A stretch of DNA of 64,000 nucleotides from Phycisphaerales bacterium (GTDB lineage: Bacteria; Planctomycetota; Phycisphaerae; Phycisphaerales; UBA1924): the NCBI GenBank assembly GCA_019744815.1, contig JAIEUA010000010.1, positions 372,001 to 436,000 on the forward strand, read 5' to 3'. The position numbers and the translations under genes were made by a program. The notes below the pieces were generated by a model. The model was not told the DNA's origin, did no database searches, and was given only the letters and a program-made list of their open reading frames with translations. Shown piece by piece: positions 41,748 through 50,114 of the stretch. Each line of letters starts with the position of its first letter. Position 1 is the stretch's first letter.

Positions 41748-42014
41748 TCACCAACGCATCACGTGCCAAGTCACGAGCGCGACGAGCTGGACGATCACGA
41801 GAGACAGCACGAGGAGATTTGCCACGAGATCGACCCGCGTTCGGCCCGGTCGGATGATGCCGCGATAGTTGCACCAGCCGGCCATGACGTGGCAGACAGC
41901 AATGGCAGGCCCGGTGTTGGATTGCAGCAGCAAGGAGAAGAAAATCGCGCCGCCCTCGCAGATCAGCGAAAGCCAGACGTGATCAACTTCGATTTTGCGA
42001 TCGAGATCGATCAT
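41748..42014 (-). CDS. small two-helix membrane protein
   Basis: The 88-residue product starts at ATG 42014 (MIDLDRKIEVDHVW). It has two hydrophobic segments: LSLICEGGAIFFSLLLQ and VANLLVLSLVIVQLVALVTW; a Cys/Trp-containing loop links them. No family is recognised and no strong ribosome site is seen. It is supported by the consistent membrane-protein composition and by being the only protein-like frame in the gap between the DUF4340 and HU genes. Confidence 0.55.
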   Translation of the reverse strand: MIDLDRKIEVDHVWLSLICEGGAIFFSLLLQSNTGPAIAVCHVMAGWCNYRGIIRPGRTRVDLVANLLVLSLVIVQLVALVTWHVMRW

Positions 42015-42089
42015 CGGGCACCCCGGCCATGAAGGGCACGGCCTGAATCGATCGGCTCAAACCTCAGCCCTCAAACCGTTCCGGTCCTC

Positions 42090-42452
42090 TCACGCCTCGA
42101 CCTTGGTCGCGGCGAGGCGGGGCTTGGCGGGGACGACGACCTGGGCGCTCTTGCCGCCGCGGGTGGCCGGGTCTTCGAGGCTCTCGCGCATCAGGCGGCC
42201 GACCTTAAACTTCACCGTGCGCTTGGCGGGCACGTCGACGCGCTCGAGGGTCTTGGGGTTCTGGGCCGAGCGGGCGGCACGCTGCTTGACCTCGAAGACG
42301 CCGAAGTCGCGGAACTCGAGCCGGTTGCCCTTCTTGAGCTCGGTGATCACCTGATCCAGGAACTCCTGCACGACGGTCTTGACCGTCGGACGCTTGATGG
42401 TGGTGCGATCGGCGATGCGATCGATCAGGTCCTTCTTGGTGATCGTTCCCAT
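42090..42452 (-). CDS. HU/IHF-family DNA-binding protein
   Basis: The 120-residue protein starts at ATG 42452 (MGTITKKDLIDRIADRT). It has the HU fold in order: TKKDLIDRIADRTTIKRP, VVQEFLDQVITELKKGNRLE, FRDFGVFEVKQRAARSAQNP, and ERVDVPAKRTVKFKVGRLMR. The beta-arm carries ARSAQNPKT in place of the usual GRNPxTG. About 25 extra basic, Ala/Pro-rich residues extend the C-terminus. It would bend and compact DNA. The frame is open upstream, but that part is not HU-like. Confidence 0.93.
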   Translation of the reverse strand: MGTITKKDLIDRIADRTTIKRPTVKTVVQEFLDQVITELKKGNRLEFRDFGVFEVKQRAARSAQNPKTLERVDVPAKRTVKFKVGRLMRESLEDPATRGGKSAQVVVPAKPRLAATKVEA

Positions 42453-42946
42453 GGACGTTGTTCCCGCTCTGGCCGACACTTGCGAACTCCGAACCGTGCC
42501 ATCGTTGCCTGTTCCGCCCGACCGGTCCAACGAAATCCCACGCCTTCCGCAACCCGTCGCACGGACCGCGGCACCAGTCGGTACCACCGCCCCGCGCCCG
42601 CGTTGCGGCGAGCGTCAGTTGTTCACCGGATCGATTCTCAACAGACCCCGCTGGCCCATGCAACGCCGCCCCTCTCCACCCGGAAACCGTGCCCCACTCC
42701 TGCCCCACACCCATTCGCGCTCATCCACGCTCATCGAGGTGAGGGCATCGCTCGCGGCCCGCGCCGAGAGCGGACTGAGTATCCGCCGCTCCCGTCCGTG
42801 CGTCAAGTGCCTTGGCACACAGGATTTTGATCTTCACATCGCGGACAATTCGTGTTTCATCAGCGCCAATTTCAGGCGAGAAATCAATTCACGACGCTTG
42901 ACTTTTTCGGTCCTCGCGATCCGTTCAGCCACGCGGACCGCCGGGC
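42453..42946. other. 494-base gap upstream of the HU gene
   Basis: It separates two minus-strand genes and should hold the HU promoter and the end of the outer-membrane-like gene's transcript. A relatively AT-rich pocket lies at 42820-42910. In it a minus-strand frame from GTG 42932 to TGA 42834 could encode a 32-residue basic amphipathic peptide (ERIARTEKVKRRELISRLKL and on); this is too short to assert. No other coding frame is convincing. Confidence 0.5.
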
Positions 42947-43855
42947 TCAGAACCGCACGATGGCGCCGAAGAACAGGCCCGCGGTCGCGCCCTGGTACGA
43001 GAACTTGTTGGCGTCGCTGCCGCTCTTGAACTCGCTGAAGAGGTTGCGGTAGCCCACCTGCAACCCCACGTTCTCGATCGGGCGCCAGCCGAAGCCGACC
43101 ATGATGTCCCAGCTGACCGCCCGCTGCCCGCCGGGCCAGCCGCCGCCGGTGATCTGCAGGTCGATCGAGAACTGGTCGGCGATGTCCATCGAGCCCTTCA
43201 CGCCGGCGATCACCTGGCCGAAGGTCTCGTGCTGCTTGGCGGTCACGGCGGCGCGCTGGAAGCTGAACTCCACGTCGTCGATGCGAGCGCCCGCGAGCAG
43301 CTCGATGCGGGGCAGGAACTTCACCGAATCACCCTGCTGCGGGTCGCGGCGCCAGATCTCATAGCCAACGGTCGGCTCGTACGAGTCGTGCGAGTACTTG
43401 CTGGTCACGACATCGCCCGCGGCGAAGGCGATCGGGCCGAGCTGGCCCCCCACCGCCGCCGGGCTGGTTTCGCGCTGGTTGAACCAGAACGCCCCGAACG
43501 AGAACCGCCAGTCGCCGGTGCGCAGGTGCAATTCGCCCGAGGGCGTGAGCTTGGGATCGTCGAGGTTCAGGTCGTTGATGCGGACGCGGCCGACGTTGGC
43601 GGGCGCTCCAGCAATGCGGATCTTGCCGCCCAAACCCGCGTACCACGCGCTGGGCTCGAACTGGAAGGTCCAGTCGTTCTTGGTCTTTGGCTTGAAGAAA
43701 GAGCCGGAAGCGGGCGCCGACTCGGCCTTGGTCGCGTTGGCCTCGTTCGTATTGGCTTGAGTCGCTGCCGACGCCGGCTCATCGGCGCGAGCCACGCCGC
43801 TGACGAGCGCGGCGACCACTGAAACGCGAGCGACGATGGGGGCGATCCGTGCCAT
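42947..43855 (-). CDS. outer-membrane beta-barrel-like protein
   Basis: The 302-residue product starts at ATG 43855 with a Sec signal (VSVVAALVSGVARA) and an Ala/Asn/Thr linker. The body shows amphipathic strands at regular spacing: WTFQFEPSAWYAGLGGKIRI, WRFSFGAFWFNQRETS, RIELLAGARIDDVEFSFQ, VSWDIMVGFGWRPIENVGLQ, VGYRNLFSEFKSG. The last residues, GLFFGAIVRF, end in Phe, the usual outer-membrane barrel signature. No named family is recognised. It is the last gene of the minus-strand run that includes the secretion cluster and may belong to it or merely follow. Confidence 0.75.
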   Translation of the reverse strand: MARIAPIVARVSVVAALVSGVARADEPASAATQANTNEANATKAESAPASGSFFKPKTKNDWTFQFEPSAWYAGLGGKIRIAGAPANVGRVRINDLNLDDPKLTPSGELHLRTGDWRFSFGAFWFNQRETSPAAVGGQLGPIAFAAGDVVTSKYSHDSYEPTVGYEIWRRDPQQGDSVKFLPRIELLAGARIDDVEFSFQRAAVTAKQHETFGQVIAGVKGSMDIADQFSIDLQITGGGWPGGQRAVSWDIMVGFGWRPIENVGLQVGYRNLFSEFKSGSDANKFSYQGATAGLFFGAIVRF

Positions 43856-43911
43856 AGGGTCCTTCCTCCGATGCGGACTGCCCGGAGCGTATCCGGTCCT
43901 TCGCGTCTCCG

Positions 43912-44934
43912 CTAGCGCCACGGCGGGCGCACCCCGAGCAGGAAGTCCTGGGCGAGGAACACGATCACTCCCGCCAACGACGCGGGCACCAGCAGCAGCG
44001 CGGCCACCCGGGCCGGCCGCTCGATCCGCCACCCGATCGTGAGCGCCGACCAGAACCACCACAGCGACCAGGGCCCCGCAATCATCGCCACCAGCGGCCA
44101 GAGCCAATCGACCTTGTCCGCCACCGACCAAACCTGCCTCTGGGCCGCGTCGCCGAGCACGATACCGATGGTCGCGATCATCACGGTTGGAACGACCCAG
44201 CCCAACCACAGAGCGATGAGCATCGAGAGCCAGTAGAGGAACGCGCGGACGACATGAGCCGCCGAGATCCGCAGCTCGCGCCGCGTCGCCCGTACCAGCA
44301 ACAGCATGGATACAAAGACGCAGACGCCGATGATCAGCGGGAACGCCCACCACGGAAACCCGTTGAGATTGCTGTACCACTTTGTGGAGGTCGGCGCCGA
44401 GTACCACGGATCACCAAGGGTGATGCGCAGGCCGCCGAACGGGTTGAACACCGACCAGACTGCCCACTCCGCAAAGGTCCGCGGCGAGGGAAGGCTGCGC
44501 GCATTGGACTGGCTCATCATGAAGAGCCACGCGAGCGAGACCGTCCCCATCGCGTGCAGCAGCAGCATCGGCCAGACAAACCAGTTCAAGGCCCGCCAGT
44601 TCCGCGGCGGGTCCTCCAGCTTCACGCCCCGCCAGAACCGCGGCGGCCACCAGCACCACAGCCACGTGCGCACCGCCCAGCGGCACCACTGGCCAACACC
44701 CGCCGCGTGCTCCACAAACCCGTCGATCACGCGAATCTCGGGCCGGAGCAGATCACCCCACCAGAACTCAACGCCGCATTCCGGGCAACGCGCGATCAAG
44801 GGGTGAAGCGACGGATCGGCCCGCGCCGACGCGTCGTATCCGCCTCGTTGGTCATAGCCGCACCGAGGGCAGGCCAGCTCCGCGGCCGAGAGAAGTCCGG
44901 GGGTCTTGTGCTCGTGAAGCGAAGATCGGGCCAT
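43912..44934 (-). CDS. polytopic membrane protein with N-terminal zinc ribbon
   Basis: The start is ATG 44934 (a GTG lies directly before it) behind GGGAGGGG. Within the first 60 residues are two CxxC pairs, CPRCGYDQ and CPECGVEFWWGD, forming a zinc ribbon. The following 280 residues hold about six hydrophobic segments, very rich in Trp (WCRWAVRTWLWCWWPPRFW). Zinc ribbons joined to membrane segments are common in planctomycete hypothetical proteins. The function is unknown. It lies between the TPR lipoprotein gene and the outer-membrane-like gene. Confidence 0.75.
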   Translation of the reverse strand: MARSSLHEHKTPGLLSAAELACPRCGYDQRGGYDASARADPSLHPLIARCPECGVEFWWGDLLRPEIRVIDGFVEHAAGVGQWCRWAVRTWLWCWWPPRFWRGVKLEDPPRNWRALNWFVWPMLLLHAMGTVSLAWLFMMSQSNARSLPSPRTFAEWAVWSVFNPFGGLRITLGDPWYSAPTSTKWYSNLNGFPWWAFPLIIGVCVFVSMLLLVRATRRELRISAAHVVRAFLYWLSMLIALWLGWVVPTVMIATIGIVLGDAAQRQVWSVADKVDWLWPLVAMIAGPWSLWWFWSALTIGWRIERPARVAALLLVPASLAGVIVFLAQDFLLGVRPPWR

Positions 44935-45084
44935 CACCCCTCCCGTCTTCTCGTGCCGCTCCGAGCTCCTGTTCGGCCCGCTTCAGAGCGGGGTTGCGAG
45001 GAATCGGCGTGCAGCCACGGACAAGACTGATTGGGTCGGCGGTGGACACCCGAAGGACATCGACCTGCGCACGAGCCGCCGCCG

Positions 45085-45798
45085 TCAGTTCCCGCTGCGG
45101 GCGGGAGTCACACCCTGTGCACCCAATGCCGCCCCGGTCTTGCCGCGTTCTTTCAGGTTCGCCTCGATGCGGGCACGGCGGAACCCCAGCTCCTGGTTCC
45201 ACTTGGGGTCGGTCTCGATGAGCTGCAGGGCCTTGATGCGATTTAGGGTCTTGTCGTCCTCGTTGCCGGAGCGTTGGGCGGCGACGATCGCGCCGCGGAG
45301 GGCGTCGATGTTGTTGGGGTCGCGCTCAAGGGCCCGACCAAACCACGTCAGCGACTCGTCGGCCCAGCCGCGGTCGAGATAGGCCACGCCGAGGTTCACG
45401 AGCGGACGCGAGTCGGTCGGCGACAGGTCCGCGGCCTTCTTGAACGCCTCGGCCGCGGTGGTGAAATCGTTCTTGGCCATGAGCGCCACGCCCAGGTTGG
45501 TCCAGATGCCGCTGAGCTCCGGGTGGGCGTTGATGGCTTTCTGGTAGAGCTCGATGGCCGCGTCGAGTCGACCGGCCCGCTGGGCCTGCAGGCCCTGGGC
45601 CGCGAGCCGCGTGGCGGTCTGGGTGTCGTACTGGGGCAGGGTGACCTCGGCCGACGCGGGCTTCTTCGCGGAGGCGCAGCCCGCGAGCACGGTGACCACG
45701 CCAAGCACAACGCAGGTCGCGGCGAGCGGGGCGGCGAAGCGGTGAGCGGGCCGCTGGGCGGAGCGGGCAACAGCGTTGATCTCAGGCTTGACCAGCAT
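45085..45798 (-). CDS. TPR-repeat lipoprotein, PilF-like position
   Basis: The 237-residue protein has a lipoprotein signal ending VLAG-Cys41. Three TPR units follow: TRLAAQGLQAQRAGRLDAAI, WTNLGVALMAKNDFTTAAEA with FKKAADLSPTD, and LVNLGVAYLDRGWADESLTW with FGRALERDPNN. TPR lipoproteins (PilF/PilW/GspS-like) help secretin or pilotin assembly in pilus and type II systems. The position, 35 bases downstream of the gspM-like gene, suggests such a role here, but the sequence alone does not show it. Confidence 0.82.
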   Translation of the reverse strand: MLVKPEINAVARSAQRPAHRFAAPLAATCVVLGVVTVLAGCASAKKPASAEVTLPQYDTQTATRLAAQGLQAQRAGRLDAAIELYQKAINAHPELSGIWTNLGVALMAKNDFTTAAEAFKKAADLSPTDSRPLVNLGVAYLDRGWADESLTWFGRALERDPNNIDALRGAIVAAQRSGNEDDKTLNRIKALQLIETDPKWNQELGFRRARIEANLKERGKTGAALGAQGVTPARSGN

Positions 45799-45833
45799 CG
45801 AGGCTCCCGCCGCACCGAGGCGGCATGTAGGGG

Positions 45834-46445
45834 TTAGTTCTTGCGTTCCCAGCGTCCGAAGGTGACTTCCAGCTTCCAGTTCTGCGCCTCGGGCTTCACC
45901 ACCAGCCCGGTCAGCTCGAGGCCGGGGATCCGCACCGCGCGGTTGATCCAGTCAAAGGCCTTCTCGAGCGACTCCTCGCGGATGTCGTTGTAGCGCCAGG
46001 TGCGCCGAACCAGATCGCCCGCGGTGCCGCTGGCCACCGGGGTCTGGGCGGCCGGACGGCTCTTGAGCCCGGCGTTGGTGGCGGCCTCGGTGATGAGGGT
46101 CTGCAAGTTGGGGAGCGGCGCGAACTGCTCGCGCAGCGCTTCGTTGGTCTTGTCAAACGACTGCAGGCGCGAAACCAGCAGGTTGACCTGGTTCGCCTTG
46201 GTGTTCGCCTGTTCGTAACGGGATGCGGCGCCGACCCGGGCCAGGGCGTAGTAACCGACCATGCACAACGCGATCACGAGCGCCGCCGAGGCCAGCGCAA
46301 TCAGAGAGGTCGGGCGGTTGGTCCGCTCCGCCCGATCGGCCAGATCGCCGGCCTGGGCCAGGAGATCGGCGACGGCGGCCGCCGAACGCGGGGCGGGAAG
46401 GTCGGCCGTACCGGGGAGCGAGATGCCGGTGTCGGTGCGGCTCAT
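45834..46445 (-). CDS. GspM/PilO-like inner-membrane assembly protein
   Basis: The 203-residue product starts at ATG 46445, overlapping the previous stop by four bases. It has a short cytoplasmic N-terminus, one helix (47-70) and a periplasmic part with a coiled coil (YEQANTKANQVNLLVSRLQ). A ferredoxin-like ending follows (IPGLELTGLVVKPEAQNWKL). This layout fits GspM or PilO. It would pair with the GspL-like protein encoded just upstream. Confidence 0.7.
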   Translation of the reverse strand: MSRTDTGISLPGTADLPAPRSAAAVADLLAQAGDLADRAERTNRPTSLIALASAALVIALCMVGYYALARVGAASRYEQANTKANQVNLLVSRLQSFDKTNEALREQFAPLPNLQTLITEAATNAGLKSRPAAQTPVASGTAGDLVRRTWRYNDIREESLEKAFDWINRAVRIPGLELTGLVVKPEAQNWKLEVTFGRWERKN

Positions 46446-48262
46446 GGAGTGCCCGCCTTGGGCCCGGCGGGCTTGTCGGGGGCCTTCCCGGGGGCCTTCT
46501 CGGGGGCCTTCTCGGCGGGTTTGGTCGCCGGGGCGGTGCCCGCCTTGGGGTCGCCGCTCACGCCGGCGTTGCCCGCGGGCTGAGGCTTGGTCGTTGGGGC
46601 CGCGGGCGCGGTGGCGGGCTTGGCGGCGTTCGCGGCACGCCACTTCCCGGTAAACGTTCCCTTGACCTTGGCACCCGAGGGTGTGAAGGACGAGCTCCAC
46701 GACTCGATGTTGCTGCCGCGGATCGAGGAGATGGACTTGAAGACGCTCTCGCCGGCCTTGATGTCGGGCACGAGAACGGTGACGATGAGCGAGGAGTTGG
46801 CGCCGCTGGCAAAGGACGCGGATTCGAGCTCGACCTCCGGATCAGCGAGCGTGAGCGACAGAGTCTCAAGCTCCTGAATGATCGGCCGGGTCGGCTCTTT
46901 GCTGTTGCGCTGCCGCTCGGCCTCGTAACGGGTGAGCTTCTTCTGCAGCTCGTCCGCCACGTCGACGTTGGGGAGCTTCATGATCTCCGGATACGCCTTG
47001 CGAACGGTCTCGCTCCACTTCTCGTTGGTTTCAAAGACCTTGGAGTCCAGGGCCTGAGCGCTCGCCCGGAGCTGCCAAGCCGTACCGCCCGCGAGAACCG
47101 CGGCGGCGGCGATGCCCAACGCGACCCATGTGTGGGCCCCTCGGTGCACACGCCCGGGCCGATGCGTCAATGCCTCGATGCCCGCGATGGCACGCTCGTC
47201 GGGATCGGCGTCGGCGATCAGCACCGCGAGGCGCTTGAGCGTCGCCCCCACCGGATCAACATCGAGCACCAGGTCCACGCCCGCGCCGGGCCAGGATCCG
47301 GTGAGCTTGGCCCCGAACTGACCGGCGTGGAACGACGCCCGCTCCTCGCCCTCGCCGACCGGATCGTCCGCGGCGATGCACACCACGCGGCGCGGCACGA
47401 CGCCCAGCTGAGCGCTCCACGCCATCCAGTCGCTGGTGAGCCGGGCCGCGTCGGAAGGCGCGGGCACGGGCACACGACCGACCGCGGTCGCGGGGACGAT
47501 GCGCATCGAGCCGCCCGCGAGCAGTTCCCCGCCTGCCGACCAGCACCAGAGCAGACGGCCGCGGATATCCACCAGCACCACCGCGGTGACGCCCGAATCA
47601 TCGGCGACCACGGCCTGCTGCTGGGCCGCGTCCTGGGCCGGCCGCGCCCAGGCCCGGGCCATCGCGTGCCAGATGGTCGTGACCGCGGCGACATGGATCG
47701 AGCGAGCATCGAGCGCGTCGAGCAGCAGCCGCACCGGCGCGTCGGCACCGACCAGGACGGGGATCCGCTGGGCGTCGCTCGTGCTGGGCGTGATCTTCGG
47801 CTCGGGCCTTTGGTCACGGGTTCGTCGCGGGTCGGACTTGGTCTCCGGTTCGGTCGCGACGCTCAGGCCTTGCACGCTCGCTTCGCGGGGCGAGGGCAGG
47901 TAAAACCCGAGCCCGGGGCCGACCATGGAGCCCACATCATCGCTGGCGACGCCGCTGAATGTCACGGTGTTGATCACCGATCGCTCGGTCGTCGGGCTGG
48001 TGATCCAGCCCGCGGCGTAGCCGTCGGCGTCGAGACAGATCAGAGGCAGCTCGCCCGAGCGGGACTTCTCACCGACGGTGCGGCCGCGGATCCAGTCGGC
48101 GGCCTGGCTCACCACGCGATCGTCGAACAGCTCGGGCTCGCCCTCGACCGGGGCGGCCTGCGGCACGGACCATTGCTCGTCGCTCCGCGCCCCGACCATG
48201 CGCACGCCCACCAGGCGGCTGCCACGGTCAGACCGGGTGAGATAGCACAGGCGGCCGCTCAT
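46442..48262 (-). CDS. GspL-like (PilM-PilN fusion type) assembly protein
   Basis: The 606-residue product has a cytoplasmic actin-like region (about 1-370: RLLLDALDARSIHVAAVTTI, TAVVLVDIRGRLLWCWS, ERASFHAGQFGAKLTGSW), one helix at 378-397, and a periplasmic part with a coiled coil (VADELQKKLTRYEAERQRNS) and PilN-like beta segments. This is the GspL design, a PilM-like and a PilN-like part in one chain. The last 90 residues are Ala/Pro/Lys-rich repeats (KPAEKAPEKAPGKAPDKP). It would link the cytoplasmic ATPase to the pseudopilus platform. Four-base overlaps join it to both neighbours. Confidence 0.78.
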   Translation of the reverse strand: MSGRLCYLTRSDRGSRLVGVRMVGARSDEQWSVPQAAPVEGEPELFDDRVVSQAADWIRGRTVGEKSRSGELPLICLDADGYAAGWITSPTTERSVINTVTFSGVASDDVGSMVGPGLGFYLPSPREASVQGLSVATEPETKSDPRRTRDQRPEPKITPSTSDAQRIPVLVGADAPVRLLLDALDARSIHVAAVTTIWHAMARAWARPAQDAAQQQAVVADDSGVTAVVLVDIRGRLLWCWSAGGELLAGGSMRIVPATAVGRVPVPAPSDAARLTSDWMAWSAQLGVVPRRVVCIAADDPVGEGEERASFHAGQFGAKLTGSWPGAGVDLVLDVDPVGATLKRLAVLIADADPDERAIAGIEALTHRPGRVHRGAHTWVALGIAAAAVLAGGTAWQLRASAQALDSKVFETNEKWSETVRKAYPEIMKLPNVDVADELQKKLTRYEAERQRNSKEPTRPIIQELETLSLTLADPEVELESASFASGANSSLIVTVLVPDIKAGESVFKSISSIRGSNIESWSSSFTPSGAKVKGTFTGKWRAANAAKPATAPAAPTTKPQPAGNAGVSGDPKAGTAPATKPAEKAPEKAPGKAPDKPAGPKAGTP

Positions 48263-49035
48263 CGCTGCGGCACCCCTTCGTCGGTCGCGGAGCCCGGCGG
48301 CAGACCCGCCGCGTCGGGCGTCGGACGCGGGCGGCCCAAGCCCGGGGCTCGCATGGTCTCGGCCAGCGGCGGCCGGCGTCCGCCGGGGTTCATCGGCATG
48401 GTGTTGTGCGCGCCCGGGTTGGCCTGCGGCGGGGGCGTCGCGCCCGACAAGTTGGTGTAGCTCGATGTGGTGCGGGCCGCGAGCTCGATCGTCTTGCTGA
48501 CGCTCTTGCGTTCGATCTCGATCTTGTCGCGGTCGATCTTGACCACCTTGATCTCTTCGCCGTTGTGCTTGAGCGTCTGGCCGCTGCCGACGATCTGCTG
48601 CTTGGCATCCACCGAGACCAGGGCCATGGGGCTGGCGCTCGAGCCGAACATCCCGAGGTAGGCGATCGCCACATCGGGCACGGGCGGGGGAACGAAGGGA
48701 GGGGCAGCCTCGCCGGTCCCCGGGTCCACTTCCGGCGGCGGAGGAGGCGGTGGCTGCTTGGGAGCGTTCCCGAGCTGGGCGAGATTCCGAGCGATCGACT
48801 CCGCCCGCTTGGTCAGCACGGCGGGGAGGTCGCCTTCGGCCACCACGGGCTCGACCTTGTGGGTATCCACCGGGGTCGCGGCAGCGACTTCGGCGGGCTT
48901 GAGGGCGCTACCGCCAAAGACGACGACCAGGCCCGCCAGGGCGACGAGCGCGACGGCGCTGGCTTGCCCGATGCGGGTCACACGGCTGGCTTCATCTCTC
49001 GAAACGTCCAGAAGCACGCGGCACCTTTCGATCAC
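48259..49035 (-). CDS. GspC/PilP-like single-pass protein with Pro-rich linker
   Basis: The 258-residue product starts at GTG 49035. It has one helix (24-43), an Ala/Val linker, a proline run, and a small beta domain (YLGMFGSSASPMALVSVDAK, QIVGSGQTLKHNGEEIKVVK, IDRDKIEIERKSVSKTIEL) that matches the HR domain layout of GspC and PilP. These parts connect the inner-membrane platform with the secretin. The C-terminal 60 residues are Pro/Gly-rich and disordered. It overlaps the gspL-like start by four bases. Confidence 0.72.
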   Translation of the reverse strand: MIERCRVLLDVSRDEASRVTRIGQASAVALVALAGLVVVFGGSALKPAEVAAATPVDTHKVEPVVAEGDLPAVLTKRAESIARNLAQLGNAPKQPPPPPPPEVDPGTGEAAPPFVPPPVPDVAIAYLGMFGSSASPMALVSVDAKQQIVGSGQTLKHNGEEIKVVKIDRDKIEIERKSVSKTIELAARTTSSYTNLSGATPPPQANPGAHNTMPMNPGGRRPPLAETMRAPGLGRPRPTPDAAGLPPGSATDEGVPQR

Positions 49036-49232
49036 GCTCCGCCGATCGATCGCGGCGAGAACCTCCCGCGGCGACGCGCCAAGTGTACGGGAGAGAACGG
49101 CGTGCCGCAGGGCGAGCGTGTGCCATTGGAGCGCACCGGTGCGGCGGGAAGTTCAGGAAAACCAACCACCCGGGGCTTTGGAGACGCGGGCGTTCTCCCT
49201 GGCCGGCATCGCTCTCCGGGCTCGCGCGTTGC

Positions 49233-50114
49233 TCAGCGGAGATCTTCGCGGATCCAATTGCGGATCACGCTGCGGGACGCGAGCGTGCCGCCGGCGCCGG
49301 TGTTCAGGATGTTGGCCTGTCCGCGATACCGGAGGATGACACCGGGGTTGAGGAGCTGCTCGGTCGAGACCTCCGCGATCACATTCCACAGCGTCGGCTC
49401 GGCGGTGACGGCCTTGAGGAACCGGGCCCGCTCGTCGCCGTTGAGCTCGGCCTTGTTCGCGACCTCGCTGATCGAGGTGGTGCTCAGGTTGTTCTCGTCG
49501 CGGAGGCGGAAGAGTTCGGCGACGAGCTGATCGGCCTTGGAGGTGCCGCAGGCCCCGACGACCGCGGCCCGCAGCGTCGAGGGCGTCGCGGCCTTGACGC
49601 TCACCGCGAGCGGGCCCAGCGTTCGGCGCGCGACCGCGAGCTCCGTGGCCACCGGCCGCCCGTCGGCGCGATCGCCCTCGATCTCCCGGGCGGCGGCGAT
49701 GATCGACTCGGCCAGACTCACATCCTCGGCCGGGAGGGATCCGATCTCGGTCAGGATCGCGCCCTGAGCGTCATCGAGAAAGAGCCGCAGCGTCTCGGGC
49801 CCGGAGGCGTTGGAGGTGAGGCCCTCGGAAAGGCGTGCCGTGAGCGCAAGACCGTTCTCTCCCAGCTTGGTCGCGAGCTTGTTCGAAGGCGCGTTGCGAA
49901 GCCACGCCTCGAAAAGCTGATGGATGCCCTTTCCGATGTGATGGGCTTCGTAGGAGCGGGTGATGGCGCTGACCGACCGCGTCTGGGCGCTGAAGCGTTC
50001 GAGCAGCACCGTGATCAGCACCGCGAGCGCGAGGCTGACCATAAGCACCAGAGGCAGCGCGAACGCGGCTCGCAGAGCTCGGGGGACGCGGGGATGGAAG
50101 GAAGTGGTGCTCAC
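49233..50114 (-). CDS. gspK: GspK-like minor pseudopilin
   Basis: GTG 50114 overlaps the gspJ stop (GTGA). The 293-residue product has a basic N-terminus, one helix (16-37, AFALPLVLMVSLALAVLITV) and a long helical domain: HHIGKGIHQLFEAWLRNAPS, ELAVARRTLGPLAVSVKAAT, STTSISEVANKAELNGDER. The end, NPGVILRYRGQANILNTGA followed by RSVIRNWIRED, fits a GspK tail. Like other GspK proteins it lacks Glu5; the residue before the helix is Ala rather than Gly, so cleavage by the prepilin peptidase is uncertain. GspK caps the pseudopilus tip with GspI and GspJ. Confidence 0.68.
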   Translation of the reverse strand: MSTTSFHPRVPRALRAAFALPLVLMVSLALAVLITVLLERFSAQTRSVSAITRSYEAHHIGKGIHQLFEAWLRNAPSNKLATKLGENGLALTARLSEGLTSNASGPETLRLFLDDAQGAILTEIGSLPAEDVSLAESIIAAAREIEGDRADGRPVATELAVARRTLGPLAVSVKAATPSTLRAAVVGACGTSKADQLVAELFRLRDENNLSTTSISEVANKAELNGDERARFLKAVTAEPTLWNVIAEVSTEQLLNPGVILRYRGQANILNTGAGGTLASRSVIRNWIREDLR

